This document shows, piece after piece, positions 46,548 through 58,850 of a stretch of DNA of 64,000 bases. Every line of letters starts with the position of its first letter. The first letter of the stretch is position 1. Source of the stretch: Ampelomyces quisqualis (Eukaryota; Ascomycota; Dothideomycetes; Pleosporales; Phaeosphaeriaceae); the NCBI GenBank assembly GCA_018398575.1, contig JAGTXZ010000018.1, forward strand, positions 1,984,001 through 2,048,000, given 5' to 3'. Made by a program: the position numbers and the translations under genes. Below the pieces are notes generated by a model. That model made no database searches, was not told where the DNA came from, and saw nothing but the letters and a program-made list of their open reading frames with translations.

Positions 46548-48787
46548 TTAATACGGTCGCTCCTCGGGATAACGACGTTGTTGCTCTAACCGCCGGGCCT
46601 TCTTTTCTCTCTCCAGTCGTATCTTGTGGGCTTCGGTGCCATCGTCCATGAGAGATTCCTTGAACCATGGATGTTGCAGGGCCTCCTTCGCGGTGATTCG
46701 CTTCTTTGGATCGTAAACGAATATCTGCCTGAGCAGGTCAAGGAATTGGCGGTTAAAGTCGGTATGGCCAGGTATTGTTTCCTGTTGCTGTTAGATACGA
46801 CGGCAAATATGTGATGGGCAAGTATACTGGAAGCTTCTTCATGGCCTTGACATATTTCTTCGATGCCTTGTTAGTCTCGGTGTTGGGGTAATCAAGCTTG
46901 TAGTTCTTGAAGTATTTGGCGGCACTGCAGACATGTTAGTGCGGAGGATTGAGTGAGAGCAGCAGAAAACTTACGAAGCAGAGTTTCGGGATGACCCTCG
47001 ATCCTGCTTGTAAACTGCACGCACGATCTCGCGATCGATCTTACCGCCACACACGGCCTCCATCATAGCCAGATGCTCGAGATTATCGTGCGTCTGGAAC
47101 AGGGCGTCGCCGGTGAAGAACTCGACCAAGATACAGCCAATACTCCAAATATCGCAAGGAAAGCTCCAACCAAGGTTGAGAATGATCTCCGGTGCACGGT
47201 AATGTCGTGTTGAAACAACCGAGGAGTGATATTCATCATTGAAGGTGGCGGACCCAAAGTCAATGAGTCGGATCTCTGGATCAAGGAGCACTTTGCGATG
47301 TCGTGCATTTCGGTTGACCGTCGTGGATGATGAAGGTACCGTACGATTGTACGTGAAAGTCTGGTAGTTGTTGTTAACCAGAAGGATGTTCTCAGGCTTC
47401 AGGTCGGTATGGATGAGGTTCAAATCGTGCAAGAAGGCGACGCTGGTGAACAACTGCTTCGCAAACTTCTGTATATGAGAGCTTGGGAATGGCACAAAGC
47501 CGTTCGACTTCAGGAAGTCAAACACACTCTGACCATATAAATCGGTGACGATGCAAATATGGTTCCGGAAGTCGAAGCAGTCCCGTAGATGGATGCAACG
47601 GTTGACATTATGCTTGTCGTTGGACGCGAGTGTAGAAAGGACCCTCAGCTCAATGCGGCTGGCATCTCGATATTTTGGTACTGATCGAATGACCTTGATG
47701 GCACATTTGGTGCCTTTCCTTTTGTCGTAGGCTTGGACGACCTTTCCGAACGTGCCTTGGCCGAGAAGTTTCTCGATCTCGTCTGGACAGGCATTAGTAC
47801 ATGGATGATAGTGTTTGACAAGAGTGGTGGGAGCACGTACATCGCTCTGTAAGATCGGCCTCAGGCACTACAATGTAGTGGCCATCCTCATCATCCACCT
47901 TTTGGTCCTTGGTGAAGGATTTCTGTGGCGCGTCAGTGTTAGTTTGGGTTTCCGGTTGGAGACAGGAGAGCCATGGGTCTTACATCCGGGATGACCTGCA
48001 CATAAACATCCTTCGCCTTGATCACGGGGTTTGGCGGAGGTTGGTACAGGCTGAAGGGATTGTCGTCGTGGTCAAGCTCTCGTCGCTTCGTTTGCTTGGC
48101 CTCGTCCTGGGCTACTGCCCGTGTGCGCTTTCGCTTCTGGCCAACCGCGCTGCTGTCGAGCGGCGAGATGTGATGCCCATTGCTTGCTTGTGACCCCAGC
48201 GATGTTGCAGCCGTGGTGTTGAGGGCAGATGTGGTCCTGTCGGTTGATAGAGATTGGTTGGGTGAGTCGTGATAGGGTGTTTGGGTGGTCGAGTAGGATG
48301 TCTGCTGGTTGTATACCGGGTCGTAGGCTGTCTGGGCTGTCGTCTTTCGCTTCTTGTCCGTGTGCCGTGCGGAACCGTTTGTCGCGGTCCTTGCCAGGCC
48401 GGGTTGGCGCGGTGTTGGAGGCGGCGGATCGTCGTCGTCGTCGTCATCTATCACGATGACCTCTTTAGGTAGGCCGTTCTTGTAGAAGTCGGCCCAGTCG
48501 GGGTCCCGCCGCCGATGGGCCGAGCCCGGCGCACTCATGCTGTTGTCGGGCGCGGGAGCAGTCACTATGGGCGGCAGCTGCTGGGGATGGCGAGTATGGG
48601 CGGCGGCCGCCCTGCGGTGGTCGGTATTCGAGGAGCCGCTGGCGTAGCCGTTGTACATGGAAGTGCCTATCCGAGCAGCACCGGTGGCGATTTGCGCATT
48701 CGGCAGGTTTTGCTGGTATGTCTGGTGGTGAGGATAGAACTGATGATGGGGCGGCAGGGTAGCGGTCGCGGTGGAGGGTGTCGACAT
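46548..48787 (-). CDS. LAMMER (CLK/Kns1/Lkh1) dual-specificity protein kinase
   Basis: Exons (minus strand) 48787-47984, 47922-47841, 47782-46975, 46924-46828 and 46781-46548 give 674 residues; introns are 46-61 bp. Residues 1-290 are a low-complexity tail with an Asp run, basic clusters (K-K-R-K, Q-K-R-K-R-T-R) and many Gln/Pro. The kinase domain starts near 296: glycine loop G-Q-G-T-F-G-K-V (303-310), Lys325 in C-A-I-K, catalytic H-T-D-L-K-P-E-N (420-427) and D-F-G (470-472). The family signature E-H-L-A-M-M-E-x-V-x-G lies at about 531-541. LAMMER kinases phosphorylate SR-type splicing factors and other regulators and in fungi affect growth, stress response and development. The start is the Met before a Ser/Thr-rich stretch; an in-frame Met 21 codons upstream is less likely. 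Confidence 0.93.
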
Positions 48788-50791
48788 GGCTGTGTTGTCG
48801 CCCGCTGCGGTTGAGACGCTACTTCTCCCGCAGTTGCGCGGGTGCCGCACGTTGGTGAGGCGGCCAAACGGGCTTCCCAGGCGCGGAATCGGGTGAGGCT
48901 GGTCGATATGAAGGCAGGGCTGTGCGCCTGTGGATGCGGTTGATCGCAGAGCGGCGCAGACTGGCGCTCTCGCTGGCCTGGGTTAGTCAGCCGGTCGAGG
49001 GCGGTGCGGAGAGCGTCTTCAGGCCGCTGCCCGCGTACACATGGGCAGCAGGGGGCGGTGGGAAGAGGCGGCGGGCGGCGGTGATGGGGTAGCGGAAGAA
49101 TGGCAGCGTTCACACATGCCACACGAGGGCTGCTTCGGGTGGGTCGAGGCAGGCGAGCCGCGAGGAGGGCTTGAGAGAGATCCGTTGCGTGAGAATTGTC
49201 CGTGCACGCCCGTCTCGCTCGTCACGCCCACGGTGCGCACTGCGCAGCATCCTCCGCCTTCTGTTCGCGCCGCAACCTCTCTATCTATGCCTTGCCTTGC
49301 CTGCTGGCGGCCTCTGCCCATTTCCCCCTGCTCACGTACAGCCGCAGCGGGCCATGGCAAGCATCCCCCTCAAATATCATGTGCGGTCGCTTGCCCCAAA
49401 GCACGCCAGGACCGCTACCGTACTCTCCATGCTTGCATAGCTACCTGCGACGGCCCCCTCATATGGCACTGCATTGGACTCCTCCTCACTGTACGCGGTA
49501 AAAGACTAGAAGGTCCAAGGCGCGCCTGAACGCCTGCCCACCCGTTGGTTGCGTTCGCATGCTCGCATCGCACCGGCTGGCGGCGAAACGAAACCGGAAC
49601 TTCTCATCTCCGCACGCAGACGGTGCAACAGGTTTGTTTAAATCGTCTTGTTTTCTCGGATTCGGTCTTACCATCCATCCGTGGCACTTCCCTAAAGTGG
49701 AAGACGCCCGCTTTACGTCACGTGCATGGTGTGACGTCGGGACGCCTTCAACATGACGGTATAGCTGTGATATGACACGAAAACCCAAGCTTATCTGCTC
49801 AGCGCCCTACCACTACCATAGGGACATGAGGTCCTGTACGGCTTGCTGCAGCTACCTATATCCAGTGAGTTTTTGTCCTGGTACCTGGGCACGAGCGGAA
49901 AAGGCGATGCGCGTGCTTTGGTCCAGGCACAAACCTGAACCTCGATCCAGAAAAATGATGTGAAAGTGGATGCAGCGACATCACCGTACAGATTAGCTCG
50001 TCGAAACCTATTTCACTCAGCCAATTATCGTCTCACGCTGCAACGTCATGGCACATCGACTCCTCACCCAAATCTCTGCCGCCAATACCTTGTCATATCA
50101 TATGGCATATGCCTCAGTTAGTCCTCCACATATCTTCAAGCACCCCGCATTAGCGGTTAGCGATTCAGGAAGGGTTTTGCCATGCCACCCGCCGCATGCG
50201 CCACATGCACTCCATGCAATGTCTCAGCGAAGAGAAAGGCATGTATAGCGCCCGCCGCTAACCTTCCTCAATGTTGGCTGGGGATATGTGAAACTGTCAA
50301 CGGCGTGTTGATCAACGTAAGACGCCAAAATCCAAAGGAACACTTGTTATTGTATTTGCAAGGGTTTCGTGTGTACGAAAGAAAGACTGAGCCTACGACG
50401 CCTAAGCTGAAACCAAAAAGTGACATGAGCGAATGACAGGGCCTCTCCACCTCGAGTTGAACCAACGACAAGAAACAAATCATTACTGTCCGTAGCGTTT
50501 GTGGTTTACCTGTGCATACAAGAAAGGAAAAAAGAAGGAGAAACATAGAATATACGATATCTCAAAGATGCCTTCCCTATGCGAACAAATTTTGCGTAAG
50601 ATAGTTGACACAGCCTTGCCCAAGGTATAGATGTCTTTTCAATGTTGCCACACAAATGCTGCTCACGACGAACCTCCGGAGGGAAAACAGACACAAGGAA
50701 CGACTAGCTCGCAAAATTTCGTACCATAATGAAGAGAGGGTAACAAGGTTGTTTTGGACTTTGTTTTCGTGTACGCGGTTCAGGGTCTTGC
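48788..50791. other. Intergenic and long 5' flank of the LAMMER kinase
   Basis: Two kilobases without a convincing gene. A plus-strand frame of 162 codons (49041-49529) and several overlapping frames on both strands have no recognisable family and sit in GC-rich DNA where long chance frames are common. Confidence 0.45.
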
Positions 50792-52510
50792 TCAGACAAG
50801 TGCTTCGCGCGACTTATCGTAGTTGTCGAAGAAGACCTCAACAAGTTTAGTCGTACGGTCCACAATCAAGTCGACCTCGGCATTCGTGATGTTGTAGGCA
50901 GGCGCGAGGATGATGTGGTCGCCATTGAGACCGTCAACGGATCCAGAACCTGGATAGACATGAATACCGTGCTCCTTGGTTAGACCTGTTTGCACGCTAC
51001 GTTAGCAAAAGATTGGAAATTTCGACACTGTCTACATGCCTTGAAAAAAAATCCTCATCGCGATGCCTTCGCTTTCTTCAAATGGCGTCTTTGACGCTTT
51101 GTCTCGGACAAACTCGAGCTAATCGTGTCAGCTCATGCTCCTGGTTGCGGGACCGAGGGACGTACTGCTAGGAAAATACCCTTCTTGGGGCCGCGAATAT
51201 CGCCAACGTAGCGATGATGCGCGAGGCGCTCTCTGATCTTTTGTTGGAGGCGTGGTCCCTTATCCCTGACATTCTCCAGCAGCTTCTCGTCCGCGACGAT
51301 CCTCTGCGTCTCCAGTGCTGCTGCAGCTCCTTTTGGTGAGTTTTGGAAAGTCTGACCATGAGCAAAGGCACCGTTGGACGAGCCATTTTTGAATGCGTTG
51401 ATGACCTTGTGTCCAATCATCATTGCGGACACAGCTTCAAAACCGCCGGCGAGTCCTTTTCCGACGACTTGGATGTCAGGAACGACATTGTCTTCCTGCC
51501 ATGCATGCAGATAACCCGTACGACCCATGCCACACATGATTTCGTCGAAGATGAGTAGAACCCCATAATCATCGCAAACTTCCCTCATGGCGGCTAAATA
51601 GCCTGGTACTGCAGGGGCGCAACCAAGGGCCTGTAGACGCGTTAGTTCCAGATTCCCCGATCTGCAATGTTCTACAGTTTTCTTATGCCCACGAGTGACG
51701 ACTGGAAGTCAGAGAGAACACTTGAACTCACAGCTCCGACAACAGGTTCCAGGATGAAACCTGCTATTCTGTTTGCGCCGAATTCCTCAATCTTGTCTAT
51801 TAGTTTCTTTCTGTGCCATTGCACGTACTCAGCATCTGATTGACCTTCGATTTTGTTGCGATACTCATGGCACTCTGGCACAAGCCGCATTTTGCCGGCG
51901 AGGACCTCAGTGTACAATCTCTTGCGCGCATCATGTCCGCTCAGGTCAAGTGCTCCAAGGGTCGCCCCATGATAAGACTTTTGACGCGCAATGAATATAT
52001 TTTTTTCAAGCTGTGGTTCCGGTTTTTCTTTGTGATACTGGACAGCGATCTTGATTGCCGCTTCAACTGCTTCTGAGCCTGCGGAGACGTTAGATGGAAA
52101 CATCATGAGCGCCGTGTTTTCGTACCCGAGCAATAAAATATCGCCTTGCGCATGAGGCCATCTGTAGATCTAATCATCCAGGTGGCGAGCTCCTCAGTGA
52201 TGTTGGTGTCGAAACCTAGGGATGGAGCGTAACTGAGTCCCAGCTTCTCGATCTTGTGCGTGGCTCTCTCAACTCTTTTGCTACGCTTTCCAATGCTGGC
52301 CACTGCCGCGCCACCTGAAGCATCATATATCTCCGTACCATCAGCTAGGTACCAAGAGTTACCCACACCTCTCGCAAGGCGAAGAGGGTTGACATTGATG
52401 CTGCGATTGAGCAAGTATCTCTTGATGATGGTCGAAGCACCAGCGCGACTAGGACTTGATTCAGAGCGGCGGAGAGAGTTTTCTTGACTGTACAGAGCAC
52501 CAGGTGCCAT
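50792..52510 (-). CDS. Class III PLP-dependent aminotransferase
   Basis: Exons (minus strand) 52510-52126, 52078-51732, 51630-51166, 51118-51040 and 50985-50792 give 489 residues, normal for the family. The introns are 47, 101, 47 and 54 bp; the last has donor GC (AAG|GCATGT), the only choice that joins G-L-T-K to the previous exon with a good branch point. Signatures are: N-x-W-Y-L-A-D-G near the start; C-S-G-S-E-A-V-E-A-A at the cofactor phosphate site; S-Y-H-G-A-T-L-G-A; F-D-E-I-M-C-G-M-G-R-T-G with Asp273 for the PLP nitrogen; and V-G-K-G-L-A-G-G with the Schiff-base Lys302. It is an omega-amino acid or GABA-type transaminase; the substrate cannot be told from sequence. There is no clear targeting peptide. 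Confidence 0.92.
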
Positions 52511-54502
52511 GACGGGTGCGCTTTCCTTGGTAGTACCACTGTAGGTGAAGGGATGAAAGCGCTAACGAAGCATTAGAAAATGGAAAAGCGTTGCAAGCTT
52601 GGTACAACAAGGTGGAAGTGAATATTGATGCAGATAGATGTGGGTGATGAACAAGTGATTCTAACTTATGCTGATACTTGAGTGAGCTTTATATGTTGCC
52701 GAGCTACTACATTTGGCTAAGGGACAAGCAGGTAACGTGACCGACCGTGGCGTCTGTCGAAAGCCCCATAGTTTGCGGCGTCATGCAGCCACTACCGCTA
52801 GCGTCCCATCTCAAGTTCTTTCGACGGCTCGGAACACGTCTCTCATGACCGGGCCGTTCGAATTTGCTTCGGTCGGCATTTTACACCGACGTCGTACACA
52901 TGAGCATTGCCTGTCACTGCATTTTTACGGATCCGCAACGCTGAATCCCCCCGTCGACAGATCAAGGAAGCCGTTGATTCGCTGCTTGCTTCCCACTCAA
53001 GTTCCTAGAATAGGCCTTGCAATATCTTGAGACCATGTGAGCATACGCCGCTCTTGCAAGGCGATCCTGCCATAGCAGATAGCTTGTGAGCTTAATGGAA
53101 GATGAAGTCACCCAGGCAAGGGTAAGCGGTGTTGTCTATGCGGTGCCTTTTGCGGCGTTCTGTATGCAGGAGATGATGATAGATTCACATTCGACTAAGG
53201 TCTAGGTGCATCTACCTCCTACAATAGTCCGGTATGACCCATGCCTGTTATCATTAGTCTAGGTACTTAGAAACAAGACTGAACTGCGCCGTGTTCGGTG
53301 AACGCCCGACCGATTATAGCTCATGGTGATTCAGACCTAGAGTGCTCCACGTGGCGTGCAGAGACTCCAGAACAGCTGGGGCGGCTCGTGAAGGGCAATC
53401 CATAATTTTGCCGCGGTGCAATCACACTTGTTGTAAGTCGAGCCTTATCAAATACATTCGACACGTCGTCTTAACACGATACTTGAGCTTCAAAACCCAA
53501 CATCTACCAAGTACCGAGCATTGAAAATCTCATGCGATATAGACTTGGTTCTTCTCTCAAGATTCGTCCACGTCGCTGATTCTGTGTGCTACACCGACTA
53601 TTAGAACGGAGTTGCCCTTGGGAGACTAGTAAGCGACAAGGATCAAAGGCTCTCTGGTAAACCTTCAATTCCAAGTGGCCAATGTTTGGGTGATCATCTA
53701 CCGGACACAGGCCACGAGTGCGAGAAAGCGTGCGGCGCGGTAAGAACATGGCGAATCTACCACAGACTGATAGTGCCACTAACCGAGCGAAAGAAGAAAC
53801 TCTTTACATGAGGCGGACTCTCACCTGCATGTCCCCAATACGAGTCCCGTGGAGTCGAGAAATTGGTAAGCAACCGCAGAGAGGCGCAGCTTCGCAGTAT
53901 CATACGACAGCAGCCTGCACCGGCTCGCGAGAGTGAGTTGGATATGAACGAAGGAGCTAGTGCGCCAGCCAATAACTAGCTGTCGTTGCTGAGGTGAGCA
54001 TGATCCACCGGTTGGTGTTGAATTTCCTCGACCCCTGCTGAAGGACGTGTTCCGCATCGGCGGACTTGATTGAGGTAGCTCAGGCCGTGGCCGGAAGTAT
54101 GGCCAGGAAGCGTGCACATGCAGGTGCTGAGAGTAGTGGTAAGTAAGGGGGGTATTCAGGACGAGTCATGGTTCCTTGGCCATCACCACTGTCGGGTGGA
54201 GCTAGGTGTTCGGGCCGGCGGCACGTGCCCACCTCGTGTACGCGCACTGGCGGCACCGCTAGTTAACTGACCTCACACTGCAACTTCACTGTGCCCCGCG
54301 CAGCACCTGCCCGACATTCACCACTACCATCCCTTGCGGCACCACGCTATCGTCGAGGGCAGTGGAGTGAATCGTCAGCACTGCGTCCGAGTCAGCGCTG
54401 CGCTATTCTTCATGGCCTGGCGGCTAACAATGGCTCTAGATTGGACCTAGCACAGCATCCTACAGCAACACACCACGACACCACACAGCACAGACCCGCG
54501 CC
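52511..54502. other. Divergent intergenic region between the aminotransferase and SRP19
   Basis: It contains both promoters. No ORF with recognisable similarity was found in about 2 kb. Confidence 0.5.
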
Positions 54503-55249
54503 ATGAACCCACGCATTGAGGAGGTCAGCGAGTCTGACTCCGATCCGTCGGAGATCGATATCGACGATGTCACCTCCCTGATCCAGCCACGAAACTTACC
54601 CGCTGCCGCCACGCGGCCCCCTTCCTCTATGCCTTCACAGCTGCTGCAGCCTCAATCACCCGCTATCAAGACGTCCACGGACCGCGAGAAGTCAAAACAC
54701 TACCAATGTCTGTACCCCATCTACTTCGACAAGGCAAGGTCACGGGCAGAAGGCCGGCGAGTCGGGAAGGACATGGCCGTCGACAGCCCACTGGCACGAG
54801 AAATGGCTGATGCCGCTGCAAATCTGGGACTGCACACAGTGTTCGAGCCTGACAAAACGCACCCCAAAGATTGGTCTAATCCAGGGAGAGTTCGCATCCT
54901 GCTTAAGCAAGAGGGCAAGCCACTGGATGACGACGTCAAGAACAAACACCATTTATACATCCTCATATCACAATATCTGAAGGCGAATCCAACACAAAAG
55001 ACAACTCCTTTCCGGCTACCGATTGCGGGTATACCTATGCCGAAGGAGATGCCGGAGCCCGCAATCCCAAAGGGCTGGAAAATGAACAAGATCTTGCCTC
55101 TGCATTCGCCTGCCTTGACCGGCGGCGGCGTGAGCGAGAACTTCTTACAGGATATGATGGCAGAGATGCAGGGAGTCACAGGAGCAGTAGACAATGGAGC
55201 CAGCAGTGGGGCAGACTCCAGGAAGAAGAAGGACAAAAAGAAGAAATGA
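54503..55249 (+). CDS. SEC65: Signal recognition particle subunit SRP19 (Sec65)
   Basis: A single exon of 248 residues. An acidic N-terminus (E-V-S-E-S-D-S-D, D-I-D-D-V) and a Pro/Ser linker lead into the SRP19 domain (about 66-165). That domain is recognised from Y-Q-C-L-Y-P-I-Y-F-D, S-R-A-E-G-R-R-V, the H-P-K-D-W-x-N-P-G-R-V-R segment and H-L-Y-I-L-I-S-x-Y-L. The C-terminus ends in a Lys-rich tail (K-K-K-D-K-K-K-K). SRP19 binds helices 6 and 8 of SRP RNA and allows SRP54 to join, so it acts in co-translational targeting to the ER. The length fits fungal Sec65 proteins with extended tails. Confidence 0.94.
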   Translation: MNPRIEEVSESDSDPSEIDIDDVTSLIQPRNLPAAATRPPSSMPSQLLQPQSPAIKTSTDREKSKHYQCLYPIYFDKARSRAEGRRVGKDMAVDSPLAREMADAAANLGLHTVFEPDKTHPKDWSNPGRVRILLKQEGKPLDDDVKNKHHLYILISQYLKANPTQKTTPFRLPIAGIPMPKEMPEPAIPKGWKMNKILPLHSPALTGGGVSENFLQDMMAEMQGVTGAVDNGASSGADSRKKKDKKKK

Positions 55250-57460
55250 GCCATAGCGGCGAGGGTACGTGAACGCTCGGCTACCTTCGGGCACATCAGC
55301 AAACCAACTTCGCGAGACTGTGTCATATATCCCGAATCAACCAATGTTCGAGCGACCTCAATTCCATCAGCAGCCCTGAATGTGCCGCTCTGTGCTATCT
55401 ATACCACGCTAATCAACGAGTCGGCCAATTGTCAATATGCTGACTCAGCCTTAACTTTAGAGCCAGATTTCGGGCTACGTCTGATGATGGGCCAGAAACC
55501 ACTACACCTGAATTTCCCTTCTTTCCTGTCCATATTACCCCCAATATCAATGAATGATAGAGGCGAACATTCGCAGTGCAGCTTCGCGGGACTGGAGCTG
55601 CACTTTCGCAAGCCACCGAGCGTGTGCATCACTGCATGTACGACATGGACGTTGACGATCGCATGCCTGATGGCTTGGCGCCGGGATCCGCGCCGCCATC
55701 CGCGCCGCCATCAACTGGGGTTCGTTGTCGAACGACTGGCAGTCCTACTACGAGAGTACTCTTGACTGCTCCTATTGGTTACATCTCGAAAGATCATGAT
55801 ATTTTACTCAGCGTAACTTCTTTCTGTCCAGTAAACGCATTGTGTTTATTCGCCGCTTTTCCCATTTGGCTTGAATGTTGCGACATGGCTTTCGTCCGTC
55901 ATGCTACCCGGTCACCCACATGCTGCGAATAGAAGTATGAGTACAGAGCCTGCATGGCAGGAGATCCAACGACAAGGGCTGCTTTTACCAGTCAGACGCC
56001 GCCCGACCGATCAACACGCCATCTCGATGCGCAGAGTATCGTATCAGCTACAACCAAGAGACAGCGCAGTGCAACAACCTTTTGAGCGCCGAACGGACGG
56101 TTGATTCATGCGCCAAACACTTAACAAATGTTTGCATAGATCTGGTCGATTAAAAACGCCCCTGCATTCATGCATGCACATGCTCGGAGCGAGCACGATG
56201 CGATCTTCTACGCACGTCAATCCGCGAAGCTGCTGGGGTGAGATGTCATAGCAACATAAGCTCGCTACGCTCGTGTGAGGCTTCGACCAATAGTTTGTCA
56301 CATGGCGACTCGCTCGACTTTGCATCCAACAGATCAGGATTGGGCTTGCTACTCCGACTTTCGAACACGCTTCAACAAGCCGTAAAACTCACATTGCGTG
56401 TAAGCTGACGTTGACAAGCCAAGAGAACACAAGGATATCCTCGACACATAATTCTACATTGCTATGCCTGTGTCCAGGGACTTGGGGAGTATGGGTTGTG
56501 AGCCCAGGCTTCTATACACGCCTTGCAACTCGCCCCGAATTCCATCTGTTTGGCGACCATCAAGCCACGACCGGACCATGCCACTCAGACGGGATATCAT
56601 TGACCACAAGACGTCGCCTCGAAGACATCACTTCAGCTACATACCGTATGCTTCCCCCTCGGCAACGCCAGACGCCTTGATCAAGAGCTCCCTTTTCTTG
56701 GACACCGACAGCAACCCGAGTAAATCAATGCTTCAAGGCAACATATCGATTCAGGTACATCTTCATCAGTGGCAGAAGGACCTATTGGAAGTGACCCTGT
56801 TGTGAGATGCCTGCCGACCGATCAATGCACAATGACCAGCCAGTCACAATGCCCGAGCATTCAAACGTATCATGACCTGGCATCTCATGTGCCCGTTGAC
56901 CGCTTCCCAAACTCTGTTTTCAAACCTAGTGAAGCCTCTTGCTGCACGTCCGTTAGTTTGTAGAACACAGCACAGCATATGCACATGCACATGCATGTGC
57001 CTCACCGATATGCCATCCCGTTTGCTGACGGGAAAGCCACGTGCGTTGTTCAGCAGAGCCATACGATCGATTCTTCGTTATGTGAGCTTATCGACTTGAC
57101 CAACTAATATCACATGTGCATGGTGTAGGACTGACTTGTATGTTGTGTTTTGTGCTGTTATTACTACGTTAGTAGCACAGAATTGCACCATCGGCATGCC
57201 GTAGCGTAGCCGTTCATCAACCAAGAAGCCGTAGCGCATCCGCGTCGCGTGATGTGCTCAGAAAAGGGAAAATCGTCTGTGTCCCGCTTACCTCCACAAC
57301 CACGCCGTCGGAGCACAGCGCTTTTGATTACGGAGTTGGACACCGCTGTCAGCCGCGGTACCTACTGCTTCCCACGTTCCCCGTCTCGGCAGTTCTACCG
57401 GCGTGGTGCGCGCAGGCCCAGTATTATTACGTCCTCGCAAGTAAGTTACCAACCTGCGCT
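55250..57460. other. Convergent intergenic region between SRP19 and the aspartic protease
   Basis: Two 3' flanks separated by 2.2 kb. Frames up to 127 codons occur but none resembles a protein family. A small palindromic acatgcacatgcatgtgc patch is near 56984-57001. Confidence 0.5.
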
Positions 57461-58850
57461 CTACACACCTGCTTGTTGCGCGAATCCGAGCTTTGGAGTG
57501 CTGGTCACGTCGTGCACAATGTACTTGCTCTTCAGAAAGATATCGCCAAAGATGCTGAAGCCAATGCCCGTGTTGGGCTGCAAACCGCCGAAACAAGTTG
57601 TCGAGCTGTCAGTGGTGGGTGCATAGTTGATGTATTTACCCGGCACGACTTGTTTGACGCCGCTGACGGTGATGCTGAAGTCGGGGAGTGTTGCGCTGCA
57701 CGGGAAGACGTACCCACCTTGAGTATCGTCGTCCACGGCGCCAGAGACCTTGGCGTAGTAGGCTTTTGCGATGGTGGCGTCGACGTAGGCGAGGGTTGTG
57801 CCGGTGTCGAGAATGCCGGAGATGGAAGACGTAGTGGTGGTGCTGCCGACCGAGTAGGCGCTGGCGGTGAAGCCCCAGAAACCTTGGCTAGTGTCCGCGT
57901 CGACGTAGGTGATGGGGCCGGTATACTTTGAGCTGTCGATGTAGCCGAAGTCGTAAGTGCCCGCGGCGTGGTACTTGAGAGTCACAGCGAAGAGAGGTTT
58001 GGCGAGCTGACCCTTGACGGTGTCGAACCAGGTCTTCTGCTGCTGGGGCTTCACAGTGTTGATGGAGCTCATGGCAAGTCCAAGGAGACCATCGGTTTCG
58101 ACATCTCGAGTAAATTGTGCTGACACGGAAGAGGCTGCCTCAACTGATTGAGAGGTCGCAGTCACAGCACCCACGGTCACCTTATCGGCATAGACTTGTC
58201 CAGATGCTCCGGATCCGTCACCATAGGAGATCTTCCAGGTGTAGCCCGTCTTCTTTTTGGTGGAGTCAGTCTGGTAGTAGTCATGGCCTGACAAAGACGA
58301 CTGCGCCTGAAGGTTTGAGAACACCCATCTGGTCACATGGTCAGCCCAGATTCTACGTGGTTCATGCTTCAAAAAGGTAGGTGTCTCAAGAGATGGTGAT
58401 ATTCTGCCATAAAGTTGCGACCACTTGTATCCGTCCTGGCGATGGTGAAAACTTACAGATCAGCGCTGCCAGTGTCGAAGTCGAGATGCAGTGTGTTGTT
58501 TCCAACCGTAACAGGGCTCAAGTACGATGAATCATACTGATCACCTGGAACGGCAGGGTCGGAGCCTGTATCGTCTTGGACGGACACTACTTCATTGTTC
58601 TCGGCGGCAGCAAGAATGTTTGGAGGAACAGCCTTGTTATATTTGCGGAGAGTCTTGGCCACTTGTGCCGGGCCTGAGCGTATGATCAGTATGTCTCACA
58701 GACAAATCGATGGCGACTTTACATACCGTTCTTGCGGAAGGTACCGCGTGCTACCTGCTCTACTGAGAATGCATCACGTTTCTGGACTGGCGTAGCAGCG
58801 ATCGAGCTGACAAGAGCAAGAGCTGCCGTAAGGTAGGCGAAGGAAGGCAT
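57461..58850 (-). CDS. Secreted pepsin-like aspartic protease (family A1)
   Basis: Exons (minus strand) 58850-58727, 58673-58457 and 58328-57461 give 402 residues; introns are 53 and 128 bp. Residues 1-20 form a signal peptide (hydrophobic A-L-A-L-V-S-S-I-A-A). A propeptide with a K-R pair at 24-25 and a second basic region (L-R-K-Y-N-K) follows. Catalytic Asp residues lie in D-F-D-T-G-S-A-D-L-W (Asp108) and I-L-D-T-G-T-T-L (about Asp287). The flap Tyr is in I-S-Y-G-D-G, and one probable disulfide joins F-P-C-S to T-C-F-G-G. It resembles penicillopepsin/endothiapepsin-type acid proteases that break down external protein. The second motif continues A-Y rather than the common L-Y. There is no GPI-anchor tail, so it should be released. 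Confidence 0.95.

Noticed and set aside
49041..49529. 162-codon plus-strand frame upstream of the LAMMER kinase
   Set aside because: Overlaps several long frames on both strands in GC-rich DNA; composition and sequence show no protein character.
50997..51035. 39-bp GT-AG intron in the aminotransferase gene
   Set aside because: Too short, with the branch point 3 nt from the acceptor, and it spoils a conserved segment; the GC-AG reading is better.
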